The notes under the pieces are model-generated. The model was given only the letters and a program-made list of their open reading frames with translations, had not been told where the DNA came from and ran no database searches. Position numbers and translations under genes: made by a program. A stretch of 64,000 nt of DNA, taken from assembly GCA_039818825.1 (NCBI GenBank), contig JBCBTD010000011.1, forward strand, positions 1 through 64,000, in the 5' to 3' direction. The stretch's first letter is position 1. Every line of letters begins with the position of its first letter. Of the stretch, positions 1 through 8,901 are shown piece after piece. This DNA comes from JBCBTD01 sp039818825 (GTDB taxonomy: Bacteria > Pseudomonadota > Alphaproteobacteria > Geminicoccales > Geminicoccaceae).

Positions 1-2
1 TG

Positions 3-1319
3 CGGTATCTGCCGGTGCCGTTGGGGACGACGGCGGCGGGGGTGGCGGCGGTGCACGGGCGGGCGCCGATCGCGGTGCTGTTCGTCGACGAGCGGCTGGG
101 GGTGACGGGTCTCGACGGCTCTGCGGCGGGGCGGATCGAGCGGTTCACCGGGACCACCGAGGGCGGCGGCTTCGAGCTCGGTGTGCGCGACGACGAAGCC
201 GCCATCGCCGTCTCCCGCTTGCCGCCAACGCCCGCAACCGCAGCACCAGGCATCGACACGCTGACTTCCGGCACCACTGGTGCGTCGAAAATCGTGGTCA
301 TCGACGCGGAAGGCTTCGCTCGCATCGGCAGCGATCGGGCGTTCGCGCTCGGTCGCCAGGAAAGCGACCGTGATCTGTCGGCTCGGCACCCGGCCGATGC
401 CAGCGAACTCCGCTACGGGACGGTGATCGCGGCTGCCGTCGGCTCGGCGTACGTCGTGGGCGAGCGTCCGGGGCCGGGTTACGTCTTTCGGCTTTGGAGC
501 CTGGCGGAGCGCCTCGAGGTGAGCTGGTTCCGCTTCTCGCCGGCGATCGCGACACAACTCGTCCAGAACTTCCGTGACGGTAGGCTGGCACCGGTGGCGT
601 CGTTGACCAGCACCGGCACCGGCGGCACCCAGTTTCCGGCGCCGCAGCGCCGTGCGGTCGTCGAAGCGCTCGGCGCGCGCAGTTTCGAAACCTACGGCAC
701 CACGGAGAGCCCGCACGCGAGCTGTCACCTGCTGGAGCCGGGTGGGGTGCCTCGGTTCGTGCCGTTCGGCGCCGTTGTCCAAGTGCGCCGGGACGATGGC
801 AGCATCACGGCGGACGGTGAGATCGGCACGGTCTGGATGCTGCGCGACGACTACATGGAGGGATATCTTACCGACCAGGGCCTCGACCGCTCCGTGATCC
901 AAGGGGTCTGGTTCAGCCCGGGCGACCAGGCGCGGCGCACGGCGACCGGCGCGGTCGAGATCGTCGGCCGCCGCGACGACCTGTTCAGTGTCGCCACCGG
1001 CCAACTGGTCGTGCCGACCGAGATCGAAGACGTGCTGCAGACGCACCCCCTGGTCGATGGGGCCGCAGTCGTGCCCGGCATCGACCGTTCGGGCGCGACC
1101 CAGATCGTCGCCTATGTGGAGGTGGCGGCGCCGGCCGAGACACCCGCCGATCTCCCGCGCAGCCTGACACGCCTCGTCTGCGACGAACTCGGTGACGCCT
1201 TTCGGCCCGTCGCCATACATCTGGTGGACGCGCTCCCGCGCAACCATCGTGACAAGATCGTCCGCCGCGAGCTGGCCGGCCGACCGATCGACCAAGCGCG
1301 GCGGTCGTCGCCCGGCTGA
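3..1319 (+). CDS. AMP-dependent synthetase/ligase (ANL superfamily), 5' end cut by the window
   Basis: Adenylate-forming enzyme that would activate a carboxylic acid with ATP, probably to an acyl-CoA or a carrier-bound acyl group. The phosphate-binding loop TSGTTGASK, the YGTTES motif, the GDQARR region and hinge/adenylate motif (GRRDDLFS), and a C-terminal NHRDKIVRREL with the catalytic-type Lys are all visible in the expected order. The frame is open to the first base of the window. The GTG at 15 is therefore probably internal and the N-terminal part of about 100-150 residues is missing. Substrate cannot be read from the sequence. It is followed by a 71-aa mini-protein after about 110 bases. 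Confidence 0.85.
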   Translation, partial: RYLPVPLGTTAAGVAAVHGRAPIAVLFVDERLGVTGLDGSAAGRIERFTGTTEGGGFELGVRDDEAAIAVSRLPPTPATAAPGIDTLTSGTTGASKIVVIDAEGFARIGSDRAFALGRQESDRDLSARHPADASELRYGTVIAAAVGSAYVVGERPGPGYVFRLWSLAERLEVSWFRFSPAIATQLVQNFRDGRLAPVASLTSTGTGGTQFPAPQRRAVVEALGARSFETYGTTESPHASCHLLEPGGVPRFVPFGAVVQVRRDDGSITADGEIGTVWMLRDDYMEGYLTDQGLDRSVIQGVWFSPGDQARRTATGAVEIVGRRDDLFSVATGQLVVPTEIEDVLQTHPLVDGAAVVPGIDRSGATQIVAYVEVAAPAETPADLPRSLTRLVCDELGDAFRPVAIHLVDALPRNHRDKIVRRELAGRPIDQARRSSPG

Positions 1320-1333
1320 GCCGAGCAGCCGGT

Positions 1334-1349
1334 GACGCCGCGGGGCGTC
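1334..1349 (+). terminator. short hairpin after the synthetase gene
   Basis: Six-base inverted repeat GACGCC / GGCGTC with a four-base loop, 14 bases after the stop codon of the synthetase. There is no clear T run, so it is a weak terminator candidate only. Confidence 0.25.
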
Positions 1350-1427
1350 GATTGCGCTCCCTTCGGGCGCAGCGTACCGTCACGTCGAACGAACACGGGA
1401 AAAGTCGGCCTTTTGGGGGGATCAGCC

Positions 1428-1643
1428 ATGAGCAACCGTCGGAAATTCGTCCTGACCCGGGCTTTCGGCGCCATGATCGACCGGTTGGTCCAGCGCGTGC
1501 CGGACGTGCCGCCCGAGTTGGAGGCCTGCGAGTTTCATTGCCGCAAGGCCGACTGCTGCCGCGGCCACTGGGAGACTTGCGACCGGCGGCTGCGCTACAT
1601 GAACGCGCGGCGCGCGCACGACGCGGCGCGCTCCCAACCTTAG
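1428..1643 (+). CDS. 71-aa cysteine-rich mini-protein, function unknown
   Basis: Small basic protein starting MSNRRKFVLT. The ATG at 1428 is chosen because a G-rich stretch (GGGGGG) lies about nine bases upstream; the longer frame from 1332 has no ribosome site. The second half holds five or six cysteines in a CxxxC...CC...C arrangement ending CDRRLRYMNAR, which looks like a small metal-binding or disulfide fold. I recognise no named family. The gene is flanked by the synthetase upstream and an EI24-type membrane protein downstream on the same strand. Confidence 0.6.
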   Translation: MSNRRKFVLTRAFGAMIDRLVQRVPDVPPELEACEFHCRKADCCRGHWETCDRRLRYMNARRAHDAARSQP

Positions 1644-1771
1644 ACCCTCGTCGTCGATCTCGCTTCCCTCCGACGCCCGCTGCCGTTGCCGCGGGTTGCG
1701 CGGCGTGCGCTATGACTGCAGCGTCGCGCGTACGTGGTTCCACCGTCGCGTCACACGAGGACGGTTCGTCG

Positions 1772-2446
1772 ATGTTGCAGGACCTGCTGCGGGCTTTCGG
1801 TCAACTGAGTGATCCCCGGGTCACGCGCGTGCTGGCGAAAGCGATCGCGGCGACGGTCGCGCTGCTCGTGGCACTCGTCGCCGTCGCCGCGGCGGCAACC
1901 CACTGGCTCGTGTCGACGGGCGTCGGCTGGCTCGATCCGCTGCTGCCCTGGTTTTCGGGTGTCGGTGCTCTGGTCGTCGCGGTGCTGCTCACCCCACTCG
2001 CCGCGATCAGCGTGCTCGGCCTGTTCGTCGACGAGGTGGCGGCCGCGGTGGAGGCGGTGCACTACCCGGACTGGCCGCCGGCGCGGGGTGTCGGCATCGC
2101 CAGCGGTTTCCTGCAAGCGGCACGGCTGCTCGGGCTGGCGGCGATCCTGAACCTCCTGGCGTTGCCGTTCTATCTGTTCCTGCCGGCGGCCAACCTCGCG
2201 ATCTACCTGCTGTTGAACGGTTACCTGCTCGGCAACGAGTACTTCGCGACGGTGGCGCAACGGCGCGAGCCGGGTGGCGCGCTGCGCCAGCTCCGCCGCG
2301 GGCACCGGTTCGGGATCACCGTGGCCGGGATGGTGCTCGCATCGTTGGCGCTGGTACCGTTCGTCAACCTGACGGTACCGGTGGTCGGTACGGCCTTCAT
2401 GGTCCACCGTTACGCTCGGGCGGCGGGTCGACGACGCGGCGGATGA
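1772..2446 (+). CDS. EI24/CysZ-like integral membrane protein
   Basis: A 224-aa protein with at least four long hydrophobic stretches (roughly residues 25-50, 62-90, 118-160, 185-210) and the helical, Pro/Gly-punctuated pattern of the EI24 domain (CysZ-like) family, including a YLLLNGYLLGNEYF stretch before the last membrane helix. CysZ takes up sulfate in enterobacteria, but EI24 proteins of alphaproteobacteria are usually uncharacterised, so no substrate is assigned. Start at the ATG MLQDLLRAF, where the hydrophobic protein begins; the longer frame upstream is low-complexity and overlaps the mini-protein gene. Confidence 0.75.
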   Translation: MLQDLLRAFGQLSDPRVTRVLAKAIAATVALLVALVAVAAAATHWLVSTGVGWLDPLLPWFSGVGALVVAVLLTPLAAISVLGLFVDEVAAAVEAVHYPDWPPARGVGIASGFLQAARLLGLAAILNLLALPFYLFLPAANLAIYLLLNGYLLGNEYFATVAQRREPGGALRQLRRGHRFGITVAGMVLASLALVPFVNLTVPVVGTAFMVHRYARAAGRRRGG

Positions 2447-2699
2447 AGAGCCCACCGCCATTGCGGTCGGCAGGCAGGGCCACGTTCGACCGGTGCGTTC
2501 GTCGCGTGTGGCGCCAGAGCATTGGTGACAACACGCTTGGCAGATGGCCGTGGAACGGACTAGCGTCCCACGCGAGTGATCGAAGTGGGGGCTTTCGATG
2601 ATTTTCGTGCAGCAAGCTGGGGCGGTCGAGCCGCTCAGGGTTCATTTCGCGCGCGGTCAGCGCGCGGTTCGCCTCGTGATCCAAGGCTGAACCCGCGCC

Positions 2700-3560
2700 A
2701 TGGCCAAGCCCAAGACCACCAAGCCGCAGAACGCCAGGACCAAGAACCGGCTGTTGCTCCGGCGTGTCGATCTCAGCAAGACGATCGATCGCAAGACCTA
2801 CGACAAGCAGCTCCTCAAGCTGCAACACAAGATCACCGTCATCCAACAGGCCTATCTGTTCGAGGGCCGGTCGGCGGTGATCGTGTTCGAAGGTTGGGAT
2901 GCCGCCGGCAAGGGCGGCACGATCCGGCGGCTGTCGGCGGCGCTCGATCCGCGCAGCTTCAAGGTGTGGCCGATCGGGGCGCCGCGTCCCTACTACCTCG
3001 ATCGCCACTGGCTCGCGCGCTTTTGGCCGATGCTGCCGCCTCGCGGTGCCATCTCCGCCTTCGATCGCTCGTGGTATGGCCGGGTGCTGGTCGAGCGGGT
3101 CGAGAATCTGACCCCCAAATCGCGCTGGAAGCAGGGTTACGACGAGATCAACGACTTCGAGCGCACGCTCACCGACCACGGCACGCGGATCGTCAAGGTC
3201 TTCATGCACGTCAGCCCGGAAGAGCAGCTGCGGCGGTTCGAGGAGCGGCTCTCCGACCCGATCAAGCGGTGGAAGCTGAGCTACGAGGATTTCCGCAACC
3301 GCGGCAAGTGGCCGGACTACGAGCGGGCGATCGACGAGATGTTCGCCCGGACCTCGACCAAGACCGCGCCGTGGCTGGCGATTCCGGCGAACGACAAACG
3401 CTATGCCCGCCTCCAGGCGATCGAGGCCGTCGTCAAGACGTTGAGCAAGGGTGTCGACCTCCGCCCACCGAGCTTGGAGCCCCGGGTCGTCGAAGCCGCG
3501 CGGGACCACCTCGACCTGCACCCGACCCTGATCGAGAGCCTCGCCGGTCGCACCGATTAG
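2700..3560 (+). CDS. ppk2: polyphosphate kinase 2 (PPK2 family)
   Basis: Cytoplasmic PPK2-type enzyme, 286 aa, that transfers phosphate between polyphosphate and a nucleotide (ADP or GDP to the triphosphate, or the reverse). The Walker A-like GWDAAGKGG is at residues 65-73 and the Walker B-like FDRSWYGR at 121-128. The lid region follows with DPIKRWKLS and a GKWPDYERA segment, all typical of single-domain PPK2. Length matches the family. The basic N-terminal tail (MAKPKTTKPQ) may be flexible. Which nucleotide is preferred cannot be told from motifs alone. It stands alone, with about 250 bases of spacer before it. Confidence 0.93.
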   Translation: MAKPKTTKPQNARTKNRLLLRRVDLSKTIDRKTYDKQLLKLQHKITVIQQAYLFEGRSAVIVFEGWDAAGKGGTIRRLSAALDPRSFKVWPIGAPRPYYLDRHWLARFWPMLPPRGAISAFDRSWYGRVLVERVENLTPKSRWKQGYDEINDFERTLTDHGTRIVKVFMHVSPEEQLRRFEERLSDPIKRWKLSYEDFRNRGKWPDYERAIDEMFARTSTKTAPWLAIPANDKRYARLQAIEAVVKTLSKGVDLRPPSLEPRVVEAARDHLDLHPTLIESLAGRTD

Positions 3561-3872
3561 TGCGCTGAAGCACTCCGAGCCGCCACCCTACGAGACGCCA
3601 GACGGTCCGTTTCTGGCTTTCTACGATCACGACGGGTTGGCTTCTGGTTACCCGAGGATCTCTCGAGAACGGACATTCGATATGTGGACGCAGAACGCAC
3701 GGTGGCGTCAAAGCAGTCGCTGTCGTCCGTGTGCGGGAGGCTAGTGCGCCGGAAGGTGAGTTGGTCGAAGCGCTCGGGCGCGTCGTGGTTGACATCGGTG
3801 ACGTGGCGGGGCGACCGAGTAGCGAGCGTCGTGCACGGCGATTGGGTACTCGGTCGTTGCGGGCATGCGGCC
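3561..3872. other. non-coding spacer before the beta-helix gene
   Basis: About 310 bases with no convincing gene. Open frames here are short and have no family signature. The 3' part is distinctly richer in A and T and leads into the promoter at 3873-3901. Confidence 0.5.
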
Positions 3873-3901
3873 TTGACGGACACATTAATTCTACTTACAA
3901 T
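3873..3901 (+). promoter_or_regulatory. near-consensus sigma-70 promoter
   Basis: TTGACG at 3873-3878, a 17-base spacer, then TACAAT at 3896-3901. Five of six bases match at each box with ideal spacing, in an AT-rich patch of otherwise GC-rich DNA. Transcription should start near 3908, giving a leader of about 90 bases before the ATG at 3999. That leaves only about seven bases before the GTG at 3915, so it argues for the downstream start. Confidence 0.7.
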
Positions 3902-3998
3902 TTATGTTACTTGAGTGAGTCAATGCGAGGCCGACGACGCCGTGACCGAGCGGCCACCCGTCGCCGACCCCACGCCACAATCGCGTTGGGAGCAAGCC

Positions 3999-6350
3999 AT
4001 GGCCGACTTCCTAGTCACCACTGATCAAGACATAGACGAGGACAACGACGACGAGCTAAGCCTCCGGGAAGCGATTGCCGCCGCGAATGCCGCGGCGGGG
4101 CCGAGTACCATCGGCTTCGCGCCGGATCTCGATGGCGCGACGCTCGTGCTGACGCAGGGCGAGCTTGTGATCACCGACGACGTGACCATCACCGGACCGG
4201 GCGCCGACCGGCTGGCGATCGATGGTGGCGGCAACAGCCGAGTCTTCGCCGTTGACGATGGCGACGAGACCACCCAGCGACACGTGGTCCTCGAAGACCT
4301 CACCATCACCGGCGGCCGCGTCATCAACGACTATCCCTGGCCGTTAGATCAAGTTGGTGGCGGCGGCATCCTCAATCGCGAGGCCTTAGAGGTTCACCGT
4401 AGCATCATTCGTGACAATTTCATTCGCAGCTATCCAGCCAGCGATGGTGCTGGTATATTCAACGATGGCGGATCTGTAATTCTATCTCATTCTTCGTTGC
4501 TAAAAAACGATGCTCGCCATGACGGCTACTACTATGCAGGCAGAGGTGGAGGCATTGCATCGCACGGTGGTTATGTAAATATTTACTACAGTACCATTTC
4601 TGGTAACTATTCCTCCGGCGACACTGGCGGATCGAAAGGTGGTGGTATCTACATCCGCAACGGCGAACTCAACATAACGAGCAGCACCATCGCCGAGAAT
4701 TCAGCCGTGGGTGGCTTCAATCCCTTCGTCACCTGGTCAAATATCTTCGGCGGAGGCATCTTTAGCTACAACTCAAACTTGAGTGTTATCAACAGTACTA
4801 TTGCAGCGAATGAAGCAGAGTCCCCATCTTTCGGCGGCTATCAATCCCAGTTTGGTCCCCAGGGCGGTGGGATCTTCGTCTTTGGTGGGACGAATACGAT
4901 CACCAACACGACCATCGTCGACAACATGGGCGGCGGCGTTCTGAGTGCCGGAACGACGACCGTAACTACCGTCGCTTCGAGCCTCATCGCGAACAATGCC
5001 GGCGAGGAGGACGACTACGACGTGTGGGATACGACGTGGTCTGGCGGTTCGCCGTTCCGGCGCGGCACCACCTTCGTGAGCGGCGGCGACAACCTCATCA
5101 GCAACGGAGATGCCGACGCCTTCGTCGATGGCTCGAACGGCGATATCGTGGGAACGGCGGCAGCGCCGGTCGACCCGGGCCTCGCGGCCGCCGGCCTCGA
5201 GGACAATGGTGGCCCGACCCGCACCATCGCGCTTCTGCCCACCAGCCCGGCGGTCGACGCGGGCAGCAACCCGCTCGCGCTCGCTGTCGACCAGCGCGGC
5301 AAAGGCTTCGAACGCACGGTCGGCGACCTCGTCGATGTCGGTGCCTTCGAGGTGCAGGTGCCGGTCGCAGCCTCCTCTCGGAGCGTCGCGGTCGTGGCGG
5401 AGGACGCGCGCTTCGCAAATCTCTTCGGGTGGTACGACGAGGCCACCGGTCAAGCGGCGATCCTCTTTGCCGACAGCCTGCAGGCGGCGGACTTCGCCAC
5501 TACGTTGGTAGGCGTCGAGGCCGACACCATCGGCTTCTTCCTCGTGCCCGACGGCGGTGACGACTTTGCTGCTGGGGGCCGTTTTGCCGGGGTCGATCCG
5601 GCGACGCTGGAGCTCGAGTTGACGGCGGGTGCGGACGGATACGTGCTCACCACGGAGGACGGCATGGCGCTCTGGGGCCGTCCGGCCTTCGGCGCCCCAG
5701 CGGCACCGCTTGCCTACTTCACCGACAGCGCCAAGAACCCTGGCGGCGTGCCGCAGGTGGAGGAGACCGGCACCGGCCTGATCCGCTGGGAGGATCTGGC
5801 CAACGGTGGTGACCGCGATTTCGATGATCTGGTGATTCGGACGGGTCGTCCGATTACGATCGAGATCAAGGCTGCCGATGGGGGCTTCGACAATCTGCTG
5901 GGCTGGTACGACAGCGAAACCGGAGCGGCCGAGATCCTGGCGGTCGACGCCGGTGAGGTCGTGGGCACCCGGCTCGTGCGGCTGGTGCCCGATCCGGCGC
6001 GGGTCGAGTTCTTCCTCGTTCCCGATGGCGCCGACGCGTTCGGGCCCGGTGGCGCGTTCGACGGTGTCGACCCAACGACCCTCGATCTCCAGGTCGTCGA
6101 GACGGCCGGTCGCTTCGTCGTCGCCAACGACACCGGCGAGACGCTGCTCGGCCGTCCGGCCTGGGGCGCGGAGTTCGAGGCCCTAGCCTTCTTCAGCGAG
6201 TTCCTGAAGAATCCCGACGGGATCGCGCACGCTGCAACTGACGATGGCGTCATCGGTTGGGAAGACCTCTTCGGCGGCGGCGATCAGGACCTCGACGACC
6301 TCCTCGTCGCCATCGACCTCGACCCTCCCGTCGAGGACCTCTTCGGCTGA
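3999..6350 (+). CDS. right-handed beta-helix protein with two C-terminal DUF4114 domains
   Basis: Probable extracellular protein of 783 aa. The N-terminal half has the Gly/Asn/Ser-rich short repeats of a parallel beta-helix (many GGGI, INSTI, NTTI units) and closes with NGGPTRTIALLPTSPAVDAG, the choice-of-anchor Q signature. Two tandem DUF4114-type domains follow (about residues 460-610 and 620-780), each with FFLVPDG and a final GGD-D-DDL acidic motif. No Sec signal is visible. The acidic C-terminus ending DLFG could be a type I secretion signal, which is inference. ATG 3999 is preferred over GTG 3915 because a GGGAG site precedes it and the promoter lies too close to 3915. Bases about 4320-4830 are clearly more AT-rich than the rest, hinting at a different origin or relaxed selection. 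Confidence 0.8.
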   Translation: MADFLVTTDQDIDEDNDDELSLREAIAAANAAAGPSTIGFAPDLDGATLVLTQGELVITDDVTITGPGADRLAIDGGGNSRVFAVDDGDETTQRHVVLEDLTITGGRVINDYPWPLDQVGGGGILNREALEVHRSIIRDNFIRSYPASDGAGIFNDGGSVILSHSSLLKNDARHDGYYYAGRGGGIASHGGYVNIYYSTISGNYSSGDTGGSKGGGIYIRNGELNITSSTIAENSAVGGFNPFVTWSNIFGGGIFSYNSNLSVINSTIAANEAESPSFGGYQSQFGPQGGGIFVFGGTNTITNTTIVDNMGGGVLSAGTTTVTTVASSLIANNAGEEDDYDVWDTTWSGGSPFRRGTTFVSGGDNLISNGDADAFVDGSNGDIVGTAAAPVDPGLAAAGLEDNGGPTRTIALLPTSPAVDAGSNPLALAVDQRGKGFERTVGDLVDVGAFEVQVPVAASSRSVAVVAEDARFANLFGWYDEATGQAAILFADSLQAADFATTLVGVEADTIGFFLVPDGGDDFAAGGRFAGVDPATLELELTAGADGYVLTTEDGMALWGRPAFGAPAAPLAYFTDSAKNPGGVPQVEETGTGLIRWEDLANGGDRDFDDLVIRTGRPITIEIKAADGGFDNLLGWYDSETGAAEILAVDAGEVVGTRLVRLVPDPARVEFFLVPDGADAFGPGGAFDGVDPTTLDLQVVETAGRFVVANDTGETLLGRPAWGAEFEALAFFSEFLKNPDGIAHAATDDGVIGWEDLFGGGDQDLDDLLVAIDLDPPVEDLFG

Positions 6351-6356
6351 GAACTC

Positions 6357-6399
6357 ACCGACGACTGCCGCCGGCCACGACCGACCGGCAGGCGTCGGT
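6357..6399 (+). terminator. hairpin just after the beta-helix gene
   Basis: Fourteen-base arms at 6357-6370 and 6386-6399 with one mismatch and a 15-base loop, starting six bases after the stop codon. There is no T run, so it would be a stable 3'-end hairpin rather than a classical intrinsic terminator. Confidence 0.4.
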
Positions 6400-6723
6400 C
6401 ACGTCGCCATTGATGTCGCGCGCTGAGCAGACGTGGGGCTGGCGCGACAGCGCGTCTCACTGTCTCCTGTTGGGCTTTGCTGCCGCAAGTGGCGGTCGCC
6501 GACACGACACTCGTTGTTCGACAGCAGGCTCGACCGCTCGTCGCTAGCAGGTCTGCGATCCGTCCGACACCGACGTAGCTGGACCCGAAGATGCTGCACC
6601 ATCGGCTCTGCTTCGCTGCACCAAGTGCGGCCGGCCCGTCGGTCTCGTTCGCACGCCCTCGGCGGCGGGGACGTTTGGATCCGGGCGTGGCGCGGCATGC
6701 CGGGCCGGCACGCCGCCGCCCGT
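6400..6723. other. spacer with no recognisable gene
   Basis: About 320 bases between convergent genes. Open frames on both strands are low-complexity and lack ribosome sites or family motifs. I see nothing further. Confidence 0.5.
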
Positions 6724-8022
6724 TCACGCCGCGAGGCAGGGGTTCTTCGTGGTGTTCGGATTGAGGCACTGTTTGACGGTGCGGATGTTCTCGACCTCGA
6801 AGCCGGGCAGGATGGCGCCCGCCCGAGCGAGAAAGCGCCGGAAGTCCAGGTCCTTGTTGCCCATGAAGGAGTCGATGCCCTTTGCGGGGTGCTTCAGCCA
6901 GATGCTCAACACCTGCTTCAGGTCGTAGCCCGTGCGCACTTCCGGGCAGGCCTCGGTCGTGAACAGGCTGACGAAGCAGTACTCCGGGTCGTTCTCGGTC
7001 AGCGGCCGGTTGAAGTCGCACTTGTCGAGTGCCGGATGGGTCAGGATGTTGAACAGGCTGTGCCAGCCGCGTGCGGTGTAGTCGACGTTGGCGATCACCC
7101 GCTCGGTCTCACCCAGCGCCGCGCCGACGTAGGCCCGGGTCAGTGGCAGGAAGGGGTACTTCCAGACCACCGAGTTCTCGAAGTTGAGGATCTTGCCGCC
7201 GGTGATCTCCCGCATCACGACATGGCCGAACCAATCCGCGAATGCCTCGCGGAATGCCACGTACGTCGTGTTCTCGCGCAGCTGATGCGTCGTGCCGTGC
7301 TTCAACAGCTGCCACGCCATCGCGTCTTCGCCGGTCGAACGGTCGAAATCCCACTGATGGCACAGCTCCTCCAGCAGAATGCGGGCGTGGAACTGGTCTT
7401 CTTTGATGTACAGGCTGCGCGTTGCGGGATTGTTGTAGGACGAAGAGTTCGGGTTGTTTTTTCCGAGGCCCATTGGGTACTTGCCGACCACACGTCGCGT
7501 GAAGGCGTATTCGGGGCCGTAGCTCGCCATGAGGTCCATGACGCGGTTGTAGAGGGACCACATGTCGGCGAGCTTCTTGGGGGTATCGCCGATCACCGGC
7601 ACGCTGCCGAGATCGATCACGCCGGCCTTACGCCCGTTGGTCGCACCCACTTTGTCGTCGTTGTGGATCTCGAACCAGTCCAGGTCGGTGAGGTCGACGT
7701 CCAACGGGAAGCCATTGGTGTCGAGACGGAGCTTGGTTTCCTGGCCCTGCTTGAGACGCAGGCGGTCCGAATCGAACAGCACCTTGATCTTGAACTGGCG
7801 CCGGTCGCCGCCGCGATTCTTGGTGACCTTGAAGTTGCCGTCGCGATCGGTAACGACCTTGCCCCAGCTCCGCCACCAGCCCCAGCCAAAGGGGATTTTC
7901 GAGCGCGCCGACACCTTGACGGTGACGCCCGGCAGGCCTTCCCGGGCGCCGAATGCTTCGGCTAGCTCCGGCAACACGTGATCGACGACGATGCGGCCTT
8001 TCAACGTCCACTTCTGAGCCAC
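6724..8022 (-). CDS. large protein with a metallopeptidase-like fold signature but an altered zinc motif
   Basis: A 432-aa protein of unknown function. The first 150 residues look like a beta-rich carrier domain (transthyretin-like pattern, with GVTVKVSA...VTDRDGNFKV). The central part has ILLEELCHQWDF followed about 50 residues later by FREAFADWFGHVV. This spacing recalls HExxH...E zinc peptidases, but the first His is replaced by Glu (EELCH). The C-terminal part has several cysteines and ends KNPCLAA. The GTG at 8022 is chosen because AAGGAGGA sits about seven bases upstream; the ATG at 8055 lies before that site. No signal peptide is visible. Either an inactive peptidase relative or a different fold is possible. 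Confidence 0.65.
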   Translation of the reverse strand: MAQKWTLKGRIVVDHVLPELAEAFGAREGLPGVTVKVSARSKIPFGWGWWRSWGKVVTDRDGNFKVTKNRGGDRRQFKIKVLFDSDRLRLKQGQETKLRLDTNGFPLDVDLTDLDWFEIHNDDKVGATNGRKAGVIDLGSVPVIGDTPKKLADMWSLYNRVMDLMASYGPEYAFTRRVVGKYPMGLGKNNPNSSSYNNPATRSLYIKEDQFHARILLEELCHQWDFDRSTGEDAMAWQLLKHGTTHQLRENTTYVAFREAFADWFGHVVMREITGGKILNFENSVVWKYPFLPLTRAYVGAALGETERVIANVDYTARGWHSLFNILTHPALDKCDFNRPLTENDPEYCFVSLFTTEACPEVRTGYDLKQVLSIWLKHPAKGIDSFMGNKDLDFRRFLARAGAILPGFEVENIRTVKQCLNPNTTKNPCLAA

Positions 8023-8089
8023 GTCCGTTCCTCCTTGGAGTGGATCATCCAACATGGCCGTATAGTTTCGCAGATTTCATGCTATGGTC

Positions 8090-8105
8090 TGTGCGCTGGC
8101 GCACA
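8090..8105. promoter_or_regulatory. perfect inverted repeat upstream of the peptidase-like gene
   Basis: TGTGCGC and GCGCACA flank a 2-base centre, about 70 bases upstream of the GTG start at 8022. It could be an operator for a dimeric regulator; no binding protein is known. Confidence 0.35.
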
Positions 8106-8454
8106 CAAGCTGGAGAACGGCCGCCGGCGTGATGCGAAATATTGCGATCAAGCCATGTATGCTGGCCGCATTCTGGCTTGGAACCGCGTGGGCAGGCTGC
8201 CCCAACGTGGTCGCTGACGCGCCGAACCGCGTCACGCGCGCGTGCAGCGTAACCGACGACCGCGTCGAGGGTCGAATCGCGTGGGGCAAGGGCGCACGAC
8301 GATGGCGCGCACGACCGTTGCACCGATGGCGTGAGCCTCCGCGCGCTACGATCGGCGATGGCCGCGGCCGCTCCGTTGGCCGACGCCTAGCTCCGTCGCC
8401 GTGCGCGGAGGCTCCGCTGTCCCGACGGACGGGCTGTCCGGCGGCACGTCCGTG
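8106..8454. other. spacer with no recognisable gene
   Basis: About 350 bases between the peptidase-like gene (reading left) and the 3' end of the DUF1428 gene. The one plus-strand frame crossing it is basic and of low complexity, with no family signature, so I do not call it. Confidence 0.5.
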
Positions 8455-8829
8455 CTAGGCTGGGCCGGGACCGCCGATCCGGACCAGCTCTTCGAAGCCG
8501 CCCCACATCATCCTCATGCCGTCGAACGGCATCTTGGACGGGTCCATGTCGGCCATCCGCGGGTCCTTCATCATGGCTTCCCAGCCCTTGTCGCACGTCT
8601 CCTTGTCGGGCCACTCCATCCACGAGAACACCACCGTTTCGTCGTCGTTCTTCTTCACGGCCATCGGGAACGACGTGACCTTGCCATCCGGCACGTCGGC
8701 GCCCCAGTTTTCACGAAGGGAGAGGCAGCCGTAATCCTTGAAAATCTCCCAAACGCTTTCGGCCATCTCTTTGTAGGCCGCCTTGTTGGCGGTCGGCACG
8801 GCAAGCAAGAACCCGCTCACGTACGTCAT
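8455..8829 (-). CDS. DUF1428 family protein
   Basis: Small cytoplasmic protein of 124 aa that matches the DUF1428 family (dimeric alpha-beta barrel fold) over its whole length: MTYVSGFLLAVPTANK at the start, YGCLSLRENWG in the middle, DPRMADMDPSKMPFDG and MMWGGFEELV near the end. The biochemical role of the family is not established. AGGAGGAG lies nine bases before the ATG at 8829, which decides the start. It is divergent from a MarR regulator, with a perfect palindrome between them, so it is probably that regulator's target. Confidence 0.88.
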   Translation of the reverse strand: MTYVSGFLLAVPTANKAAYKEMAESVWEIFKDYGCLSLRENWGADVPDGKVTSFPMAVKKNDDETVVFSWMEWPDKETCDKGWEAMMKDPRMADMDPSKMPFDGMRMMWGGFEELVRIGGPGPA

Positions 8830-8880
8830 CTCTCGTGCTCCTCCTCTGGAAACCGCGGGATGAACTTGACATGGAGATGA

Positions 8881-8892
8881 GTTGATATCAAC
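8881..8892. promoter_or_regulatory. 12-bp perfect palindrome, probable MarR operator
   Basis: GTTGATATCAAC lies between the divergent DUF1428 and MarR genes, ten bases before the MarR start codon. MarR dimers typically bind such short palindromes and repress both directions. A TTGACA hexamer at 8866-8871 lies just upstream on the plus strand, so the palindrome would overlap the matching -10 region. Binding is inferred from position and symmetry. Confidence 0.65.
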
Positions 8893-8901
8893 ATTATTCA
8901 C

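Noticed and set aside
985..1743. Long minus-strand open frame across the synthetase end and the mini-protein gene
   Set aside because: Arg/Pro/Ala-rich, no family motif, no ribosome site; high-GC DNA keeps non-coding frames open. The plus-strand genes have clear motifs.
3915..3998. GTG start for the beta-helix gene at 3915
   Set aside because: It would leave only a few bases after the likely transcription start from the promoter at 3873-3901, and the ATG at 3999 has a GGGAG site.
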